This document shows positions 27,697-36,392 of a stretch of DNA of 64,000 bases, piece by piece. The notes beneath the pieces are model-generated. The model saw only the letters and a list, made by a program, of their open reading frames with translations, was not told the origin of the DNA and ran no database searches. The position numbers and the translations under genes were made by a program. Within the stretch, counting starts at the first letter, position 1; the number at the start of each line of letters is the position of its first letter. The stretch lies in NCBI GenBank assembly GCA_964513565.1, contig CAZENE010000007.1, forward strand, positions 33,828 through 97,827, written 5' to 3'. This DNA comes from Delta-02 sp964513565 (GTDB lineage Bacteria; Desulfobacterota; Syntrophorhabdia; Syntrophorhabdales; Syntrophorhabdaceae).

Positions 27697-28845
27697 ATGG
27701 GATTAGAATGGGTACCAAGAGAAAATGGATTGAAAGACCACAGCAGGCATTCGACACAGTGGTGGGGAACTGAAGCCCCCTGCGTAGTGTACGAAAGAAA
27801 ACCCCTGACAGACCCGAAGGGCAATGAGATCCCCGGCCTGTACGTCGCATGGGTCAGGCTCAACAACCCTGGACAGTACAACTCATACACGACCGAGATG
27901 GTCAAGGGCGTTATCGCAGGCTTCGAAAACTCCTCAACCGACCGTGAAGTGGTTGGCGTCGTCTTCACAGGCACGGGCGCGAACGCATTCTGCACGGGCG
28001 GCAACACGAAAGAATATTCAGAATATTATAGCAAAAGGCCGGAAGAATACGGCTCATACATGGAACTCTTCAACAATATGGTTGACAGCATCCTTATGTG
28101 CAAGAAACCGGTTGTTTGCCGGGTAAACGGCATGAGGGTTGCGGGCGGCCAGGAGATCGGTCTTGCATGCGATATCGCGATCGCATCCGACCTCGCAATT
28201 TTCGGTCAGGCAGGCCCGAGACATGGTTCGGCCCCTGTCGGCGGCGCGTCCGACTTCCTCCCGTGGTACCTCAGCGCAGAAGATGCAATGTGGAACTGCG
28301 TAAGCTGCGAAATGTGGTCAGCCTACAAGATGAAAGCCAAAAACCTCATCTCCAAGGCAATCCCCGTCCTGAAAGACGACAAGGGCGCCTGGGTACGGAA
28401 CCCGCAGGTCATTACGGATTCTTATGTAAAAGACGGCGAGATCGTATACGGCGAAGCGAAGACCGGCCAGGAAGCAAAAGATGCCAGGGCATGGGTCCAA
28501 GAAAAACTGAAAAATAACGATTACGACTTCTCACTCCTCGATGCAGAGACCAACAGGATCATGTGGGTATTTGCCAACCTCTTCCCGGGATGCTTGATGA
28601 AATCAATTGACGGTATCCGCCAGAAAAAGAAATTCTTCTGGGATCAGATCAAGAACGACCACAGATACTGGCTGGCCACCAACATGATGGGCGAGGCATA
28701 CCTCGGTTTCGGCGCATTCAATACCAAGAGAATCACCGGCGTGGACACCATCGACTTCATCAAGAATCGCCAGCTGATCGCACAGGGCGCTCTCAACAGC
28801 GACGAGTACATGGAACAGGTACTCGGCAAACCGCAGGCGAAGTAA
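27697..28845 (+). CDS. oah: 6-oxocyclohex-1-ene-1-carbonyl-CoA hydrolase (ring-opening)
   Basis: 382 residues from the ATG at 27697, chosen for taggagg 6 nt upstream. It belongs to the crotonase superfamily but is long: the N-terminal DHSRHSTQWWGTEAPC and the central CRVNGMRVAGGQEIGLACDI block are characteristic of Oah/BamA. It hydrolyses the ring to 3-hydroxypimelyl-CoA, the committed ring-opening step in anaerobes. bamA is widely used as a marker gene for anaerobic aromatic degradation. A strong terminator follows before dch. Confidence 0.95.
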   Translation: MGLEWVPRENGLKDHSRHSTQWWGTEAPCVVYERKPLTDPKGNEIPGLYVAWVRLNNPGQYNSYTTEMVKGVIAGFENSSTDREVVGVVFTGTGANAFCTGGNTKEYSEYYSKRPEEYGSYMELFNNMVDSILMCKKPVVCRVNGMRVAGGQEIGLACDIAIASDLAIFGQAGPRHGSAPVGGASDFLPWYLSAEDAMWNCVSCEMWSAYKMKAKNLISKAIPVLKDDKGAWVRNPQVITDSYVKDGEIVYGEAKTGQEAKDARAWVQEKLKNNDYDFSLLDAETNRIMWVFANLFPGCLMKSIDGIRQKKKFFWDQIKNDHRYWLATNMMGEAYLGFGAFNTKRITGVDTIDFIKNRQLIAQGALNSDEYMEQVLGKPQAK

Positions 28846-28860
28846 ACAGGCTGATAAATC

Positions 28861-28892
28861 ATAGGGGGGGATTTATCCCCCCCTATTTTTTT
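28861..28892 (+). terminator. Intrinsic terminator between oah and dch
   Basis: A perfect 10-bp stem ataggggggg/ccccccctat, 6-nt loop, then a run of seven T. The dch ribosome site begins right after, so the hairpin lies in the dch leader. Confidence 0.9.
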
Positions 28893-28909
28893 AAAGAAGG
28901 AGAGTAGCT

Positions 28910-29680
28910 ATGGCTTTTACACATATCACATTTGAAAAAAAGAACAAGGCTGCAACGATAACGTTGAACGAACCCATCTCGAACTGGCTGACCATCCTCA
29001 TGATGAGGGAAATAGTTGAGGCCCTCATGGATGTCAAGAAAGACCCGAGTATACAGCTTCTCGTCTTCGATCATGCCGGGGATAAGGCATTCTGCGACGG
29101 GGTTGATGTTGCTGACCATACAGAAGATAAAGTTCTGGATATGATCGAGATCTTCCACCGCATGTTCAGGGTTATGGAAGAGCTTGATTGTACAACAGTA
29201 GCGCTTGTAAATGGAAGATCTCTCGGCGGCGGCTGTGAGCTTATGAGCTTCTGCGATATCGTTATCGCATCAGAGAAAGCAAAGATCGGCCAGCCTGAGA
29301 TCGCGGTCGGCGTATTTCCTCCCATAGCCGCGGCGTGGTTCCCGAAGATCATCGGCCTCAAGAACACGTATGAACTGCTCCTGACCGGTAAGATCATCGG
29401 CGCACAGGAAGCGAAGCAGATGGGCCTTGTGAACGTTGTGCTTCCCGTTGAGAATTTCAAAGAAGAAGCACAGAAGTTCATGGACGGTTTCCTGAAACAG
29501 AGCCGACCGGTCGCAATGTGGACAAAACGCGCTATCAAAGCAGGGCTCAATGTCAACTTCCTCGAGGCCTTAAGGGCATCGGAGATATGCTACCTTGACG
29601 GCTGCATGAAAACAAAAGACGCTATCGAAGGTATCAGCGCATTTATGGCGAAACGGAAACCGGTCTGGAAAGACGAATAG
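28910..29680 (+). CDS. dch: Cyclohexa-1,5-diene-1-carbonyl-CoA hydratase
   Basis: 256 residues, crotonase fold. Motifs DKAFCDGVDV and NGRSLGGGCELMSFCDIVIA form the oxyanion hole, and GQPEIAVGVFPP follows. Similarity to Dch/BamR and position after had and oah support hydration of the cyclic dienoyl-CoA made by benzoyl-CoA reductase. The benzoyl-CoA reductase genes are not in the window. Its expression may be partly uncoupled from had-oah by the terminator at 28861-28892. Confidence 0.93.
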   Translation: MAFTHITFEKKNKAATITLNEPISNWLTILMMREIVEALMDVKKDPSIQLLVFDHAGDKAFCDGVDVADHTEDKVLDMIEIFHRMFRVMEELDCTTVALVNGRSLGGGCELMSFCDIVIASEKAKIGQPEIAVGVFPPIAAAWFPKIIGLKNTYELLLTGKIIGAQEAKQMGLVNVVLPVENFKEEAQKFMDGFLKQSRPVAMWTKRAIKAGLNVNFLEALRASEICYLDGCMKTKDAIEGISAFMAKRKPVWKDE

Positions 29681-29681
29681 T

Positions 29682-29791
29682 GTCAATTCCATATCTAGCC
29701 CTTTCTTCGTTGACCTCGCCATCCCGGCCCCGACGTACTTTCGTGCGCCTCCGGCCTGGGATGCCGAAATCATCTTTGATCTGAAATTGAC
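29682..29791. repeat. Nested inverted repeat between dch and the M24 peptidase gene
   Basis: Outer arms gtcaatt (29682-29688) and aattgac (29785-29791); inner arms catcccggcc (29720-29729) and ggcctgggatg (29753-29763, one bulge). No T-run follows, so this is not a standard terminator. Confidence 0.5.
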
Positions 29792-29809
29792 GGGAAGAGA
29801 TTAGAGAAT

Positions 29810-30982
29810 ATGAAATATGCTCCAAAAGAAGAAATTGATTCACGCATCGAAAAACTGAAAGTGCTAATGGAGAAGGCCTCTCTCGATGGGGCCTTTTTTC
29901 ATTACAAGATCGATTACTACTATCTTTCCGGGACAATGCAGGATTGCCTCCTGTTAGTTCCCCTCGACGGCGAGCCTTTATTGTTCGTAAAACGCGAGAT
30001 ATCCAGGGCACGCAGGGAATCTCCGCTTGGGAACATCGTTCCGTTTCGTTCCGCAAAGGATATCCCGCAGCATTTAAAGCCGATGAAGCGCATCGGCATG
30101 CAGCTCGATGTCATCCCCTACAATGATGTCGTCAAGTTTAAACAGTTGCTCGGAGATGTTGAATTTGTCGATTGCTCACCCCTGACCAAGGAGATCCGCA
30201 AGAAAAAATCGCCTTTTGAGATCGCGATCATGGAAAGGGCCGCGGAGATCGGCCGCAAGGTTTATGCAAAGGTCCCCGACTTTCTTCGCGAGGGCGCAAC
30301 GGAGATCGAGATCGGCGGCATGATGGAGGCATACGCTAAGTCACTGGGCCACGAGGGGTTGCTGAGGGTCCGTTCGCTTAACTATGAAGCGTATACATGG
30401 CATATCCTGAGCGGGCGTACCGGCAGCATCGTCAGCCAGTCAGATTCCCCGATGGGAGGATTGGGTTTGTCCCCCGCTTTTCCTGTGGGCGCAAGTTTGA
30501 AGAAGATCAAGAAGAATGAGCCCATCCTGATCGATTTCGGAATCTGTTATCATGGATACCAGGTCGACCAGACACGCATGTACGCCATCGGGTCTATGCC
30601 GGACCTTTTTGTAAAGGCCTACTGGGTATGCAAAGATATTCATGATCGCGTTCTCGAAAAGGTCGCTGAAGGTTATACGAGCAAAGAGCTTTTCGAATAT
30701 TCAAAGGAATTGGCGGAAAAGGCCGGGTATGCGGATTACTATCTCGGTTTCAAGCCGCACAAGGTTCGATTTCTCGGCCATGGAATAGGCATCGAGCTCG
30801 CCGAGTTCCCTTACATTGCCGCCACGCATACATACCAGATAGAGGATGGCGCAGTCTTCGCCATCGAGCCAAAAATGGTCTGGCCCCGGATGGGTTCCTG
30901 CGGTTATGAAAATACTGTTCACTACACGAATGGCAAGTGCCGGATAATTACCGATATTGATGACAACATCACTATCGTATGA
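29810..30982 (+). CDS. M24-family metallopeptidase (Xaa-Pro dipeptidase-like)
   Basis: 390 residues. A creatinase-like N-terminal domain (about 1-135) and a pita-bread C-terminal domain. Metal ligands are visible: Asp in LIDFGI, Asp in QVDQTR, His in LGHGIGIE, Glu in IEPK and Glu in YENT. Family members cleave Xaa-Pro or are creatinase-like. Its stop overlaps the next ATG by 4 nt, so it is coupled to the epimerase gene. Confidence 0.9.
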   Translation: MKYAPKEEIDSRIEKLKVLMEKASLDGAFFHYKIDYYYLSGTMQDCLLLVPLDGEPLLFVKREISRARRESPLGNIVPFRSAKDIPQHLKPMKRIGMQLDVIPYNDVVKFKQLLGDVEFVDCSPLTKEIRKKKSPFEIAIMERAAEIGRKVYAKVPDFLREGATEIEIGGMMEAYAKSLGHEGLLRVRSLNYEAYTWHILSGRTGSIVSQSDSPMGGLGLSPAFPVGASLKKIKKNEPILIDFGICYHGYQVDQTRMYAIGSMPDLFVKAYWVCKDIHDRVLEKVAEGYTSKELFEYSKELAEKAGYADYYLGFKPHKVRFLGHGIGIELAEFPYIAATHTYQIEDGAVFAIEPKMVWPRMGSCGYENTVHYTNGKCRIITDIDDNITIV

Positions 30983-31776
30983 AATATATCTTTTCCACAG
31001 GCTGTCTGTTTCACCTTCCCATCGAAGAGATATTCCTGCTCGCGCGGGAAGCCCATTTTGACGGTTGTGAGGTCGTTATCGACCAGCACTTTATGAGCGA
31101 TGGTTATCTCGACAGGGTCGTCGCATGCTGTGATATCCTTCCTGTCTATACCCTGCACGCACCGTTCCTCAAGATGAAAAAATGGGGAACCAAAGTCGAT
31201 GAGCTGAAACGGACCATCGACATCGCGCATATCTTGGGGGCAAGCGTCGTAAATTTTCACCCGCCGGCCTGGCTCACAATGGAGATAACTTTTGCAAAAT
31301 GGCTCAACAGCATAGATGATTTTCAAAAGGAGCTGGACTGCAACAATATAGCTCTGGCGATCGAGAACATGCCGCGGGCCGGCAAGCGGCTCATGCTGGA
31401 ATCCTATCTCCTCAACGATATCAATGACCTGATAGACTTCGGGGTTGCGCATAATCTCTATTTCACATTTGATACTACCCATCTTGCAACCTTCGGGAAC
31501 GACATTATCGCACCTTTTATCAAGGTTTTGAGGACCGGCAGACTCAAAAATATCCACCTCAGCGACCACGGCGACCATCGAAGCCATCTCTTTCTCGGGC
31601 GCGGCGAACTCCCGATAGCCAAACTCCTGAATACCGCCCGGCGGCTCGGTTATGACGGGATGATCACGTACGAGGTTTCGCCCCGGGAACTTCCTCGGAA
31701 CCGGGAATGGCTTATAAAGCTAATGGATTACCAGGTCAGCTTGATTCGGCTTCATACGGGGGCGGAATTTGAGTAG
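30979..31776 (+). CDS. Sugar phosphate isomerase/epimerase-like TIM-barrel protein
   Basis: 265 residues of the xylose-isomerase-like (AP endonuclease 2) superfamily. Metal-binding positions are suggested by NFHPP, ALAIENMPR, FTFDTTHL and IHLSDH. Substrate unknown. Coupled upstream to the peptidase gene (ATGA overlap); the radA start lies 8 nt inside its end. Confidence 0.82.
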   Translation: MKYIFSTGCLFHLPIEEIFLLAREAHFDGCEVVIDQHFMSDGYLDRVVACCDILPVYTLHAPFLKMKKWGTKVDELKRTIDIAHILGASVVNFHPPAWLTMEITFAKWLNSIDDFQKELDCNNIALAIENMPRAGKRLMLESYLLNDINDLIDFGVAHNLYFTFDTTHLATFGNDIIAPFIKVLRTGRLKNIHLSDHGDHRSHLFLGRGELPIAKLLNTARRLGYDGMITYEVSPRELPRNREWLIKLMDYQVSLIRLHTGAEFE

Positions 31777-33115
31777 ATCGACCCGAAAGTCACTCTTTGC
31801 GTGCACGACCTGCGGATATGAATCCCTGAAATGGCTGGGAAAATGCCCTATGTGTCAGGGCTGGGACACATTCAAGGAAATGGCGTCTGTTTCCACAATC
31901 GATGGGAAAGAACCAAGGCGGCCCGTCATCCTGTCCGACGAGGACCTTTCCGATGAGGAGCGCATTGTTACGGGGATCGAAGAAATGGACCGCGTCCTGG
32001 GCGGCGGCATGACGATAGGTTCTGCCATTCTGCTTGGAGGCGACCCGGGAATAGGCAAGACCACACTGTGTTTTGAGGTCGCCGCGAGGTTGACCGATCG
32101 CGGTGTAAAGGCCCTTTATGTCTCCGGGGAGGAATCCCTCAAGCAGCTGGCTTCCCGGAAGAAGCGGCTCGGCCTTGGGGCTTCTTTTGCCTTCCTGACA
32201 ACGAACCACCTCGACGATGTGTTGTCCGCAATGACTGATGGGCGATATGGCCTTATTATCATTGATTCCATCCAATCTATCTATAACCCGAAATTGCCTA
32301 TGCTGCCGGGAAGCATGGGTCAGGTCAAAGACGTGTCTGCGCGCCTTGTCATGGAAGCCAAGGCCGCCGATACCAGCCTCGTTGTCATAGGCCATGTTAC
32401 CAAGGAAGGGGTAATAGCAGGCCCCAAAATATTGGAACACATGGTCGATACGGTTCTTTATTTTGAGGGCGACAAGATGCTTCCGTACCGCCTTTTGCGC
32501 ACAATAAAAAACCGCTATGGGGCCGTCGATGAGGTCGGGATCTTCCATATGGCGGGAAATGGCCTGATAAGCGTCGAAAACCCGTCGCAGTTTTTCATGT
32601 CGCAGCGCGGCGAGATCGGGGAGGGAAGCAGTCTTTTCCCCTGTATTACCGGATCCCGCCCTATCATTCTTGAGGTCCAGGCGATCACACAAAAAACAAA
32701 TTTCTCGATGCCAAGGCGGCTTTCCCTCGGCTATGACGTTAACCGGCTTTTCATACTGATCTCGGTGATCGAAAAGGCGATCGGCAAGCCATTCTTCGAT
32801 CGGGATATTTATGTAAATGTGACCGGGGGAATGAAGGTCAACGAACCGGGCATCGATCTACCGGTCGCAGCGTCCATCATTTCGAGTTTCAAAGAAACCA
32901 CTTCTGGCCGCGATACGGCCTTCTTCGGTGAGATCGGGCTGACCGGTGAGATACGAAAGATAGTCCACATGGACCTCAGGATAAAAGAGTGCCAGCGTAT
33001 AGGGATAAAGCGCATCTTCTGCCCCGCAGATATCAACCATAAGGACGGCATGGAGCTTGTCAGCATACGGAACATCAAGGATCTATATAAGACAATTGGC
33101 GATAACAATGGATAA
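31769..33115 (+). CDS. radA: DNA repair protein RadA
   Basis: 448 residues from a TTG start; this start is forced because the zinc finger (CTTCGYESLKWLGKCPMC) begins 12 residues later. Walker A GGDPGIGKTT, the RadA-specific KNRYGAVDEVG (usually KNRFG), and a Lon-like C-terminal domain are all present. RadA is a RecA-related helicase that drives branch migration in recombinational repair. The 8-nt overlap with the preceding gene suggests coupled translation. Confidence 0.95.
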   Translation: MSRSTRKSLFACTTCGYESLKWLGKCPMCQGWDTFKEMASVSTIDGKEPRRPVILSDEDLSDEERIVTGIEEMDRVLGGGMTIGSAILLGGDPGIGKTTLCFEVAARLTDRGVKALYVSGEESLKQLASRKKRLGLGASFAFLTTNHLDDVLSAMTDGRYGLIIIDSIQSIYNPKLPMLPGSMGQVKDVSARLVMEAKAADTSLVVIGHVTKEGVIAGPKILEHMVDTVLYFEGDKMLPYRLLRTIKNRYGAVDEVGIFHMAGNGLISVENPSQFFMSQRGEIGEGSSLFPCITGSRPIILEVQAITQKTNFSMPRRLSLGYDVNRLFILISVIEKAIGKPFFDRDIYVNVTGGMKVNEPGIDLPVAASIISSFKETTSGRDTAFFGEIGLTGEIRKIVHMDLRIKECQRIGIKRIFCPADINHKDGMELVSIRNIKDLYKTIGDNNG

Positions 33116-33824
33116 ATAAAAAATCCATTTTATCCTATTTAGCAAAACTTTACATCACCTGATATCTCTCACAAAACTTTTGGTTATTTATTCCAACTAA
33201 AACAACAGCCGCTTTTGGAGGCTCTTTCCCTTTTATAATCCGATGGTTGAATAAGCTAAGGGGGGGACTGGGGTTAATTTAACCCTTAAATTCACGGCTG
33301 TTTCTGGTCAAAAAGTGTCCGTTTTTTTTCACTATGGTAGATTCCGACTCATTGTGATCCTCATTGAACCGATAATTGACAGACTCATTCTCCATTTACG
33401 GACCCAATGCGGGTTTATTACGAACAGTTTTGGGGGCCACCCCTTCCCTTTATAAAACTGGTTGACCTTGAATCAATCCCGGGTGTATCTTCCGCATGGA
33501 TGTTTCTTTCGGTTTTATTGCTGCTGAGTTATTGTCAATAGTTGTGTACGAGATTATTCCCGACGTATCCTTCGCCGCCATGGTTATGCCACCCGTTCCT
33601 CTTCCTTCGGGCTCTCTCCGTCGATGGTAATATCCCCCTCAAGCACCCGGGGGATGAGTATGTAGCCCTTGAGTCTCTTCCAATGGCGGCGGGGGTGATA
33701 AGAACCTTGGGTCCGCAATGCGGACGTGGGTAATGACAGTGGGTAATTTCGCAGGACCTATCACTTCTTCGCCGTTAGTGGGGCCGGTTCTTTTGCCAAT
33801 TGCCTACTGGCCTATCACCCGGCT
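33116..33824. other. 709-nt intergenic region, possible relic coding sequence
   Basis: No intact gene. On the plus strand a frame from ATG 33407 runs 44 codons (YYEQFWGPPLPF near its start, then a hydrophobic stretch), hits TAG at 33539 and stays open to about 33733, a pattern loosely like a transposase N-terminus. On the minus strand, about 33625-33815, two overlapping frames read like protein (ITHVRIADPRF and WKRLKGYILIP) but are shifted against each other. One or the other may be a decayed gene; I cannot decide. Confidence 0.35.
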
Positions 33825-34277
33825 TTACGGCATTTTGAACTCTTTCCCCTTCGGCCTTATCGTCATTACCGGGCATGGGGATTTGCGGACTACCTTTTCC
33901 GCCACGTTGCCAATAAGGATATGTTCGATACCGCTGCGGCCATGGGTGCCCATGACGATCAGGTCAATAGATTCCGACTTTGCATAGTCAATGATCTCGA
34001 CGAACGGAACACCGGTCCTGATGACCTTTTTTGCGGGAACATTCTGCTTCAGGACTTTTTCGAAGTCGTTCTCCACCTGGTCCTGGATGTGCTTTTCGAT
34101 CGCGACAAGGTTCTCCGGTGTCAGGAAAGATTCATAAGGGGTGAAATATGTCATGTTCGGGATGACGTGCATGATATGAAGCTCCGCGCCATACTTGATC
34201 GCAAGGTCAACGGCGTAATCTACGACTTCTTGTGAGAATTGTGAAAAATCTACGGGACAAAGTATTTTTTTGAACAT
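33825..34277 (-). CDS. Universal stress protein (UspA family)
   Basis: 150 residues from the ATG at 34277, just downstream of gggaggg; the longer frame to 34310 overlaps the promoter and is rejected. It begins MFKKILCPVDFS and has the ATP-binding G-T-H-G-R-S-G-I-E-H-x-L-I-G-N-V-A-E-K-V motif. USPs of this type bind ATP and act in stress survival. Divergent from rpoD. Confidence 0.92.
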   Translation of the reverse strand: MFKKILCPVDFSQFSQEVVDYAVDLAIKYGAELHIMHVIPNMTYFTPYESFLTPENLVAIEKHIQDQVENDFEKVLKQNVPAKKVIRTGVPFVEIIDYAKSESIDLIVMGTHGRSGIEHILIGNVAEKVVRKSPCPVMTIRPKGKEFKMP

Positions 34278-34298
34278 GTCACCCTCCCTTTCTAGCAC

Positions 34299-34326
34299 TT
34301 TATAATTCATTTCCGGCTTTAGTCAA
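34299..34326 (-). promoter_or_regulatory. Sigma-70 promoter of the universal stress gene
   Basis: On the minus strand TTGACT, 16-nt spacer, TATAAA. The predicted start is about 15 nt before the ATG at 34277. Confidence 0.6.
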
Positions 34327-34385
34327 TCGCAATTTGCAGGACGATCATATTCGTGGATAAATTCACAATCTGATTAAAATGCACC

Positions 34386-34415
34386 TTGACAAAAATACGG
34401 CCCAATTGCTATATT
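34386..34415 (+). promoter_or_regulatory. Strong sigma-70 promoter of rpoD
   Basis: TTGACA, 18-nt spacer, TATATT preceded by TG-C (extended -10). The start is expected near 34422, leaving a leader of about 74 nt that contains the hairpin at 34441-34485. Confidence 0.75.
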
Positions 34416-34440
34416 TACTTTGTAGACTAGTGAATAATTT

Positions 34441-34485
34441 CAGTAAATGCCCTAAAACCAACCACTTAGGGCATTTTTTACTGTC
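34441..34485 (+). terminator. Attenuator-like terminator in the rpoD leader
   Basis: A perfect 11-bp stem aaatgccctaa (34445-34455) / ttagggcattt (34466-34476), 10-nt loop, six T. The flanks cagt/actg allow the stem to extend across a 3-nt bulge. It lies between the rpoD promoter and its ribosome site (ccggag, 34485-34490). Confidence 0.75.
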
Positions 34486-34495
34486 CGGAGAATAA

Positions 34496-36010
34496 ATGAC
34501 GATAAAAAACCACAGCGAGATACAACATCTCGTCGATATTGGTACCGAGAAGGGCTACCTGACTCCAGACGAGATCAACGACTACCTGCCGCAGAATATT
34601 TTTTCTCCCGAAGATATCGAAGATATCTTTGATTTTCTCACGGAATCGAACATTGATATTGTCGATACCATAAAAGAGAAGACAGAATCCGCCCCCGAGG
34701 AAGCCCAGGAATGGGGCGAAATAGAGCGTTTCCCGTCGGAGCGTACCGATAACATCATCTGGGCATACCTGAAGGATATCGGCCGCGTGTCTCTCCTTAA
34801 TTCAGAGGAGGAATACATGATCGCCAAACGGATCGAAGACGGCGAACGCATCATCCGGAACCTTCTTTTCGATCTTCCGCACGCGATCCAGGAACTAATG
34901 GAGATAGCGTCCCTCCTGAAAAAAGAAGCCATAAATATTATCGATGTTGTAAAAAATATCGATGAGCTGAATTATACGAAGAAGGACGAAGACAAATATA
35001 GAAAAAAGACAGTTTCCATCATCAACAGTATCAGGAACCAACATGAGAAGAAGGAGGAGTTGAGAAGGAATTCGGTCAAGGTGCCCGAAGCAACCAAAAA
35101 GCTCAATGAGAAGAAACTCAAAACCCTCGAAAAGAAGGTCGAAGAAAACCTCATTAACCTCAATTTAAACAAGAAGGTACTTGAGGAGATTATACGCAAG
35201 GTCCAAAGACAGCTAAAGTTCATGGATGACAAGGAAGCGCGTAAGGTCAAGAAGAGACTGATGCAGATCGGCGAGATCGAAAACGGTCTCAAAACGGTGA
35301 AAAATCGTCTTATTCAGGCCAACTTACGGCTTGTCATCAATATTGCCAAGAAGTATCTCAACCGGGGCCTTTCCTTCCTCGATCTCATTCAGGAAGGAAA
35401 CATGGGCCTTATGAAAGCGGCCGGGAAATATGATTACCAGAAAGGCTACAAATTCTCGACCTATTCGACATGGTGGATCCGGCAGGCTATTACAAGGGCG
35501 ATAGCAGATTATGCCCGGACCATCAGGGTCCCCGTTCACGTCCTCGAAACAATGAACAAGATCACAAAAGTGACGATCTCTCTCTTTCAGGAACTCGGGC
35601 GGGAGCCGAACCTCGATGAAATATCATCGAAGGCCGGCTTACCCCTTGAGAAGGTCCGGAAGATCATGAAGGTCTCCAATGAGCCGATATCGATCGAGAC
35701 ACCGATAGGGGATGACGAATCCAAGCTCGGTGATTTCATAGCAGACCCGAAATCGCCGTCACCTTTTAATGAGCTTGTCAGCATATCCCTTAAAGAAGAG
35801 ATCGACAAGGTGCTCTCCACCCTCACTCCCCGTGAAGAAAAGGTCATTCGGATGCGCCTTGGCATTGGGGAGAAAACTGATTATACCCTCGAAGAGGTTG
35901 GCGAGGTTTTCGGCCTGACACGCGAACGTATCCGTCAGATAGAGGCAAAGGCCCTCCGGAAATTGAAACACCCCTCCCGTCGGAAAAGGCTGGAATCCTT
36001 CCTTGAATGA
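34496..36010 (+). CDS. rpoD: RNA polymerase primary sigma factor (sigma-70)
   Basis: 504 residues. A region 1.1-like N-terminus (about 1-60), an acidic linker, region 1.2 (IIWAYLKDIGRVSLL), a lysine-rich non-conserved insert (about 160-250), then regions 2.1-2.4 with YKFSTYSTWWIRQAITRAIA, region 3 and region 4 with EEVGEVFGLTRERIRQIEAK. This is the housekeeping factor. It is not next to dnaG/rpsU as in many proteobacteria. A terminator follows at 36029-36062. Confidence 0.96.
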   Translation: MTIKNHSEIQHLVDIGTEKGYLTPDEINDYLPQNIFSPEDIEDIFDFLTESNIDIVDTIKEKTESAPEEAQEWGEIERFPSERTDNIIWAYLKDIGRVSLLNSEEEYMIAKRIEDGERIIRNLLFDLPHAIQELMEIASLLKKEAINIIDVVKNIDELNYTKKDEDKYRKKTVSIINSIRNQHEKKEELRRNSVKVPEATKKLNEKKLKTLEKKVEENLINLNLNKKVLEEIIRKVQRQLKFMDDKEARKVKKRLMQIGEIENGLKTVKNRLIQANLRLVINIAKKYLNRGLSFLDLIQEGNMGLMKAAGKYDYQKGYKFSTYSTWWIRQAITRAIADYARTIRVPVHVLETMNKITKVTISLFQELGREPNLDEISSKAGLPLEKVRKIMKVSNEPISIETPIGDDESKLGDFIADPKSPSPFNELVSISLKEEIDKVLSTLTPREEKVIRMRLGIGEKTDYTLEEVGEVFGLTRERIRQIEAKALRKLKHPSRRKRLESFLE

Positions 36011-36028
36011 ATAATCCTCGAATGTGAG

Positions 36029-36062
36029 AAGGCCTGCAGGTCGACCCTGCAGGCCTTTTTTT
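36029..36062 (+). terminator. rpoD intrinsic terminator
   Basis: A perfect 12-bp stem aaggcctgcagg/cctgcaggcctt with a 5-nt loop, followed by five or more T. Confidence 0.9.
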
Positions 36063-36157
36063 ATGGCCCGTATTTCAAGACACGGGTACTCCCTTAGGTC
36101 TGCACGGCCCTTGTCTTTGCTTTTCCAATGAAGTTAGGGGATTAAAGACAAAGGCAT

Positions 36158-36184
36158 GGATTCCTGCCTCCGCAGAAATGACGG
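36158..36184. repeat. REP-like palindromic element
   Basis: The ggattcctgc-ctcc-gcagaaatgacgg type, a near-palindrome widely seen between genes in proteobacteria (one mismatch in the stem). Confidence 0.5.
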
Positions 36185-36392
36185 CGGGGGAAGGTGTTGT
36201 GAACGATCAGCATGGATTCAGAACCACCCAGAGGGTGCCCGGCGTCAGGGAAAGGATTACTCAGAAGCCGTTCGGATAAAACCGGATTGGGTGTTCGAAT
36301 AGAGCGGATTAGACAGGTCCGGCTTCCAGAGATGAGAAAGATGATGGGCGCTAGCGGCGAGAGAGTCTCTTTTTGTTGTTGTTGATACGGTT

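Larger units (their letters stand above)
36011..36392. other. Intergenic region after rpoD
   Basis: 382 nt between convergent rpoD and nrdG. It holds the rpoD terminator, a ccttgtcttt/aaagacaaagg inverted repeat (36109-36154) and a REP-like element. No gene seen. Confidence 0.5.
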
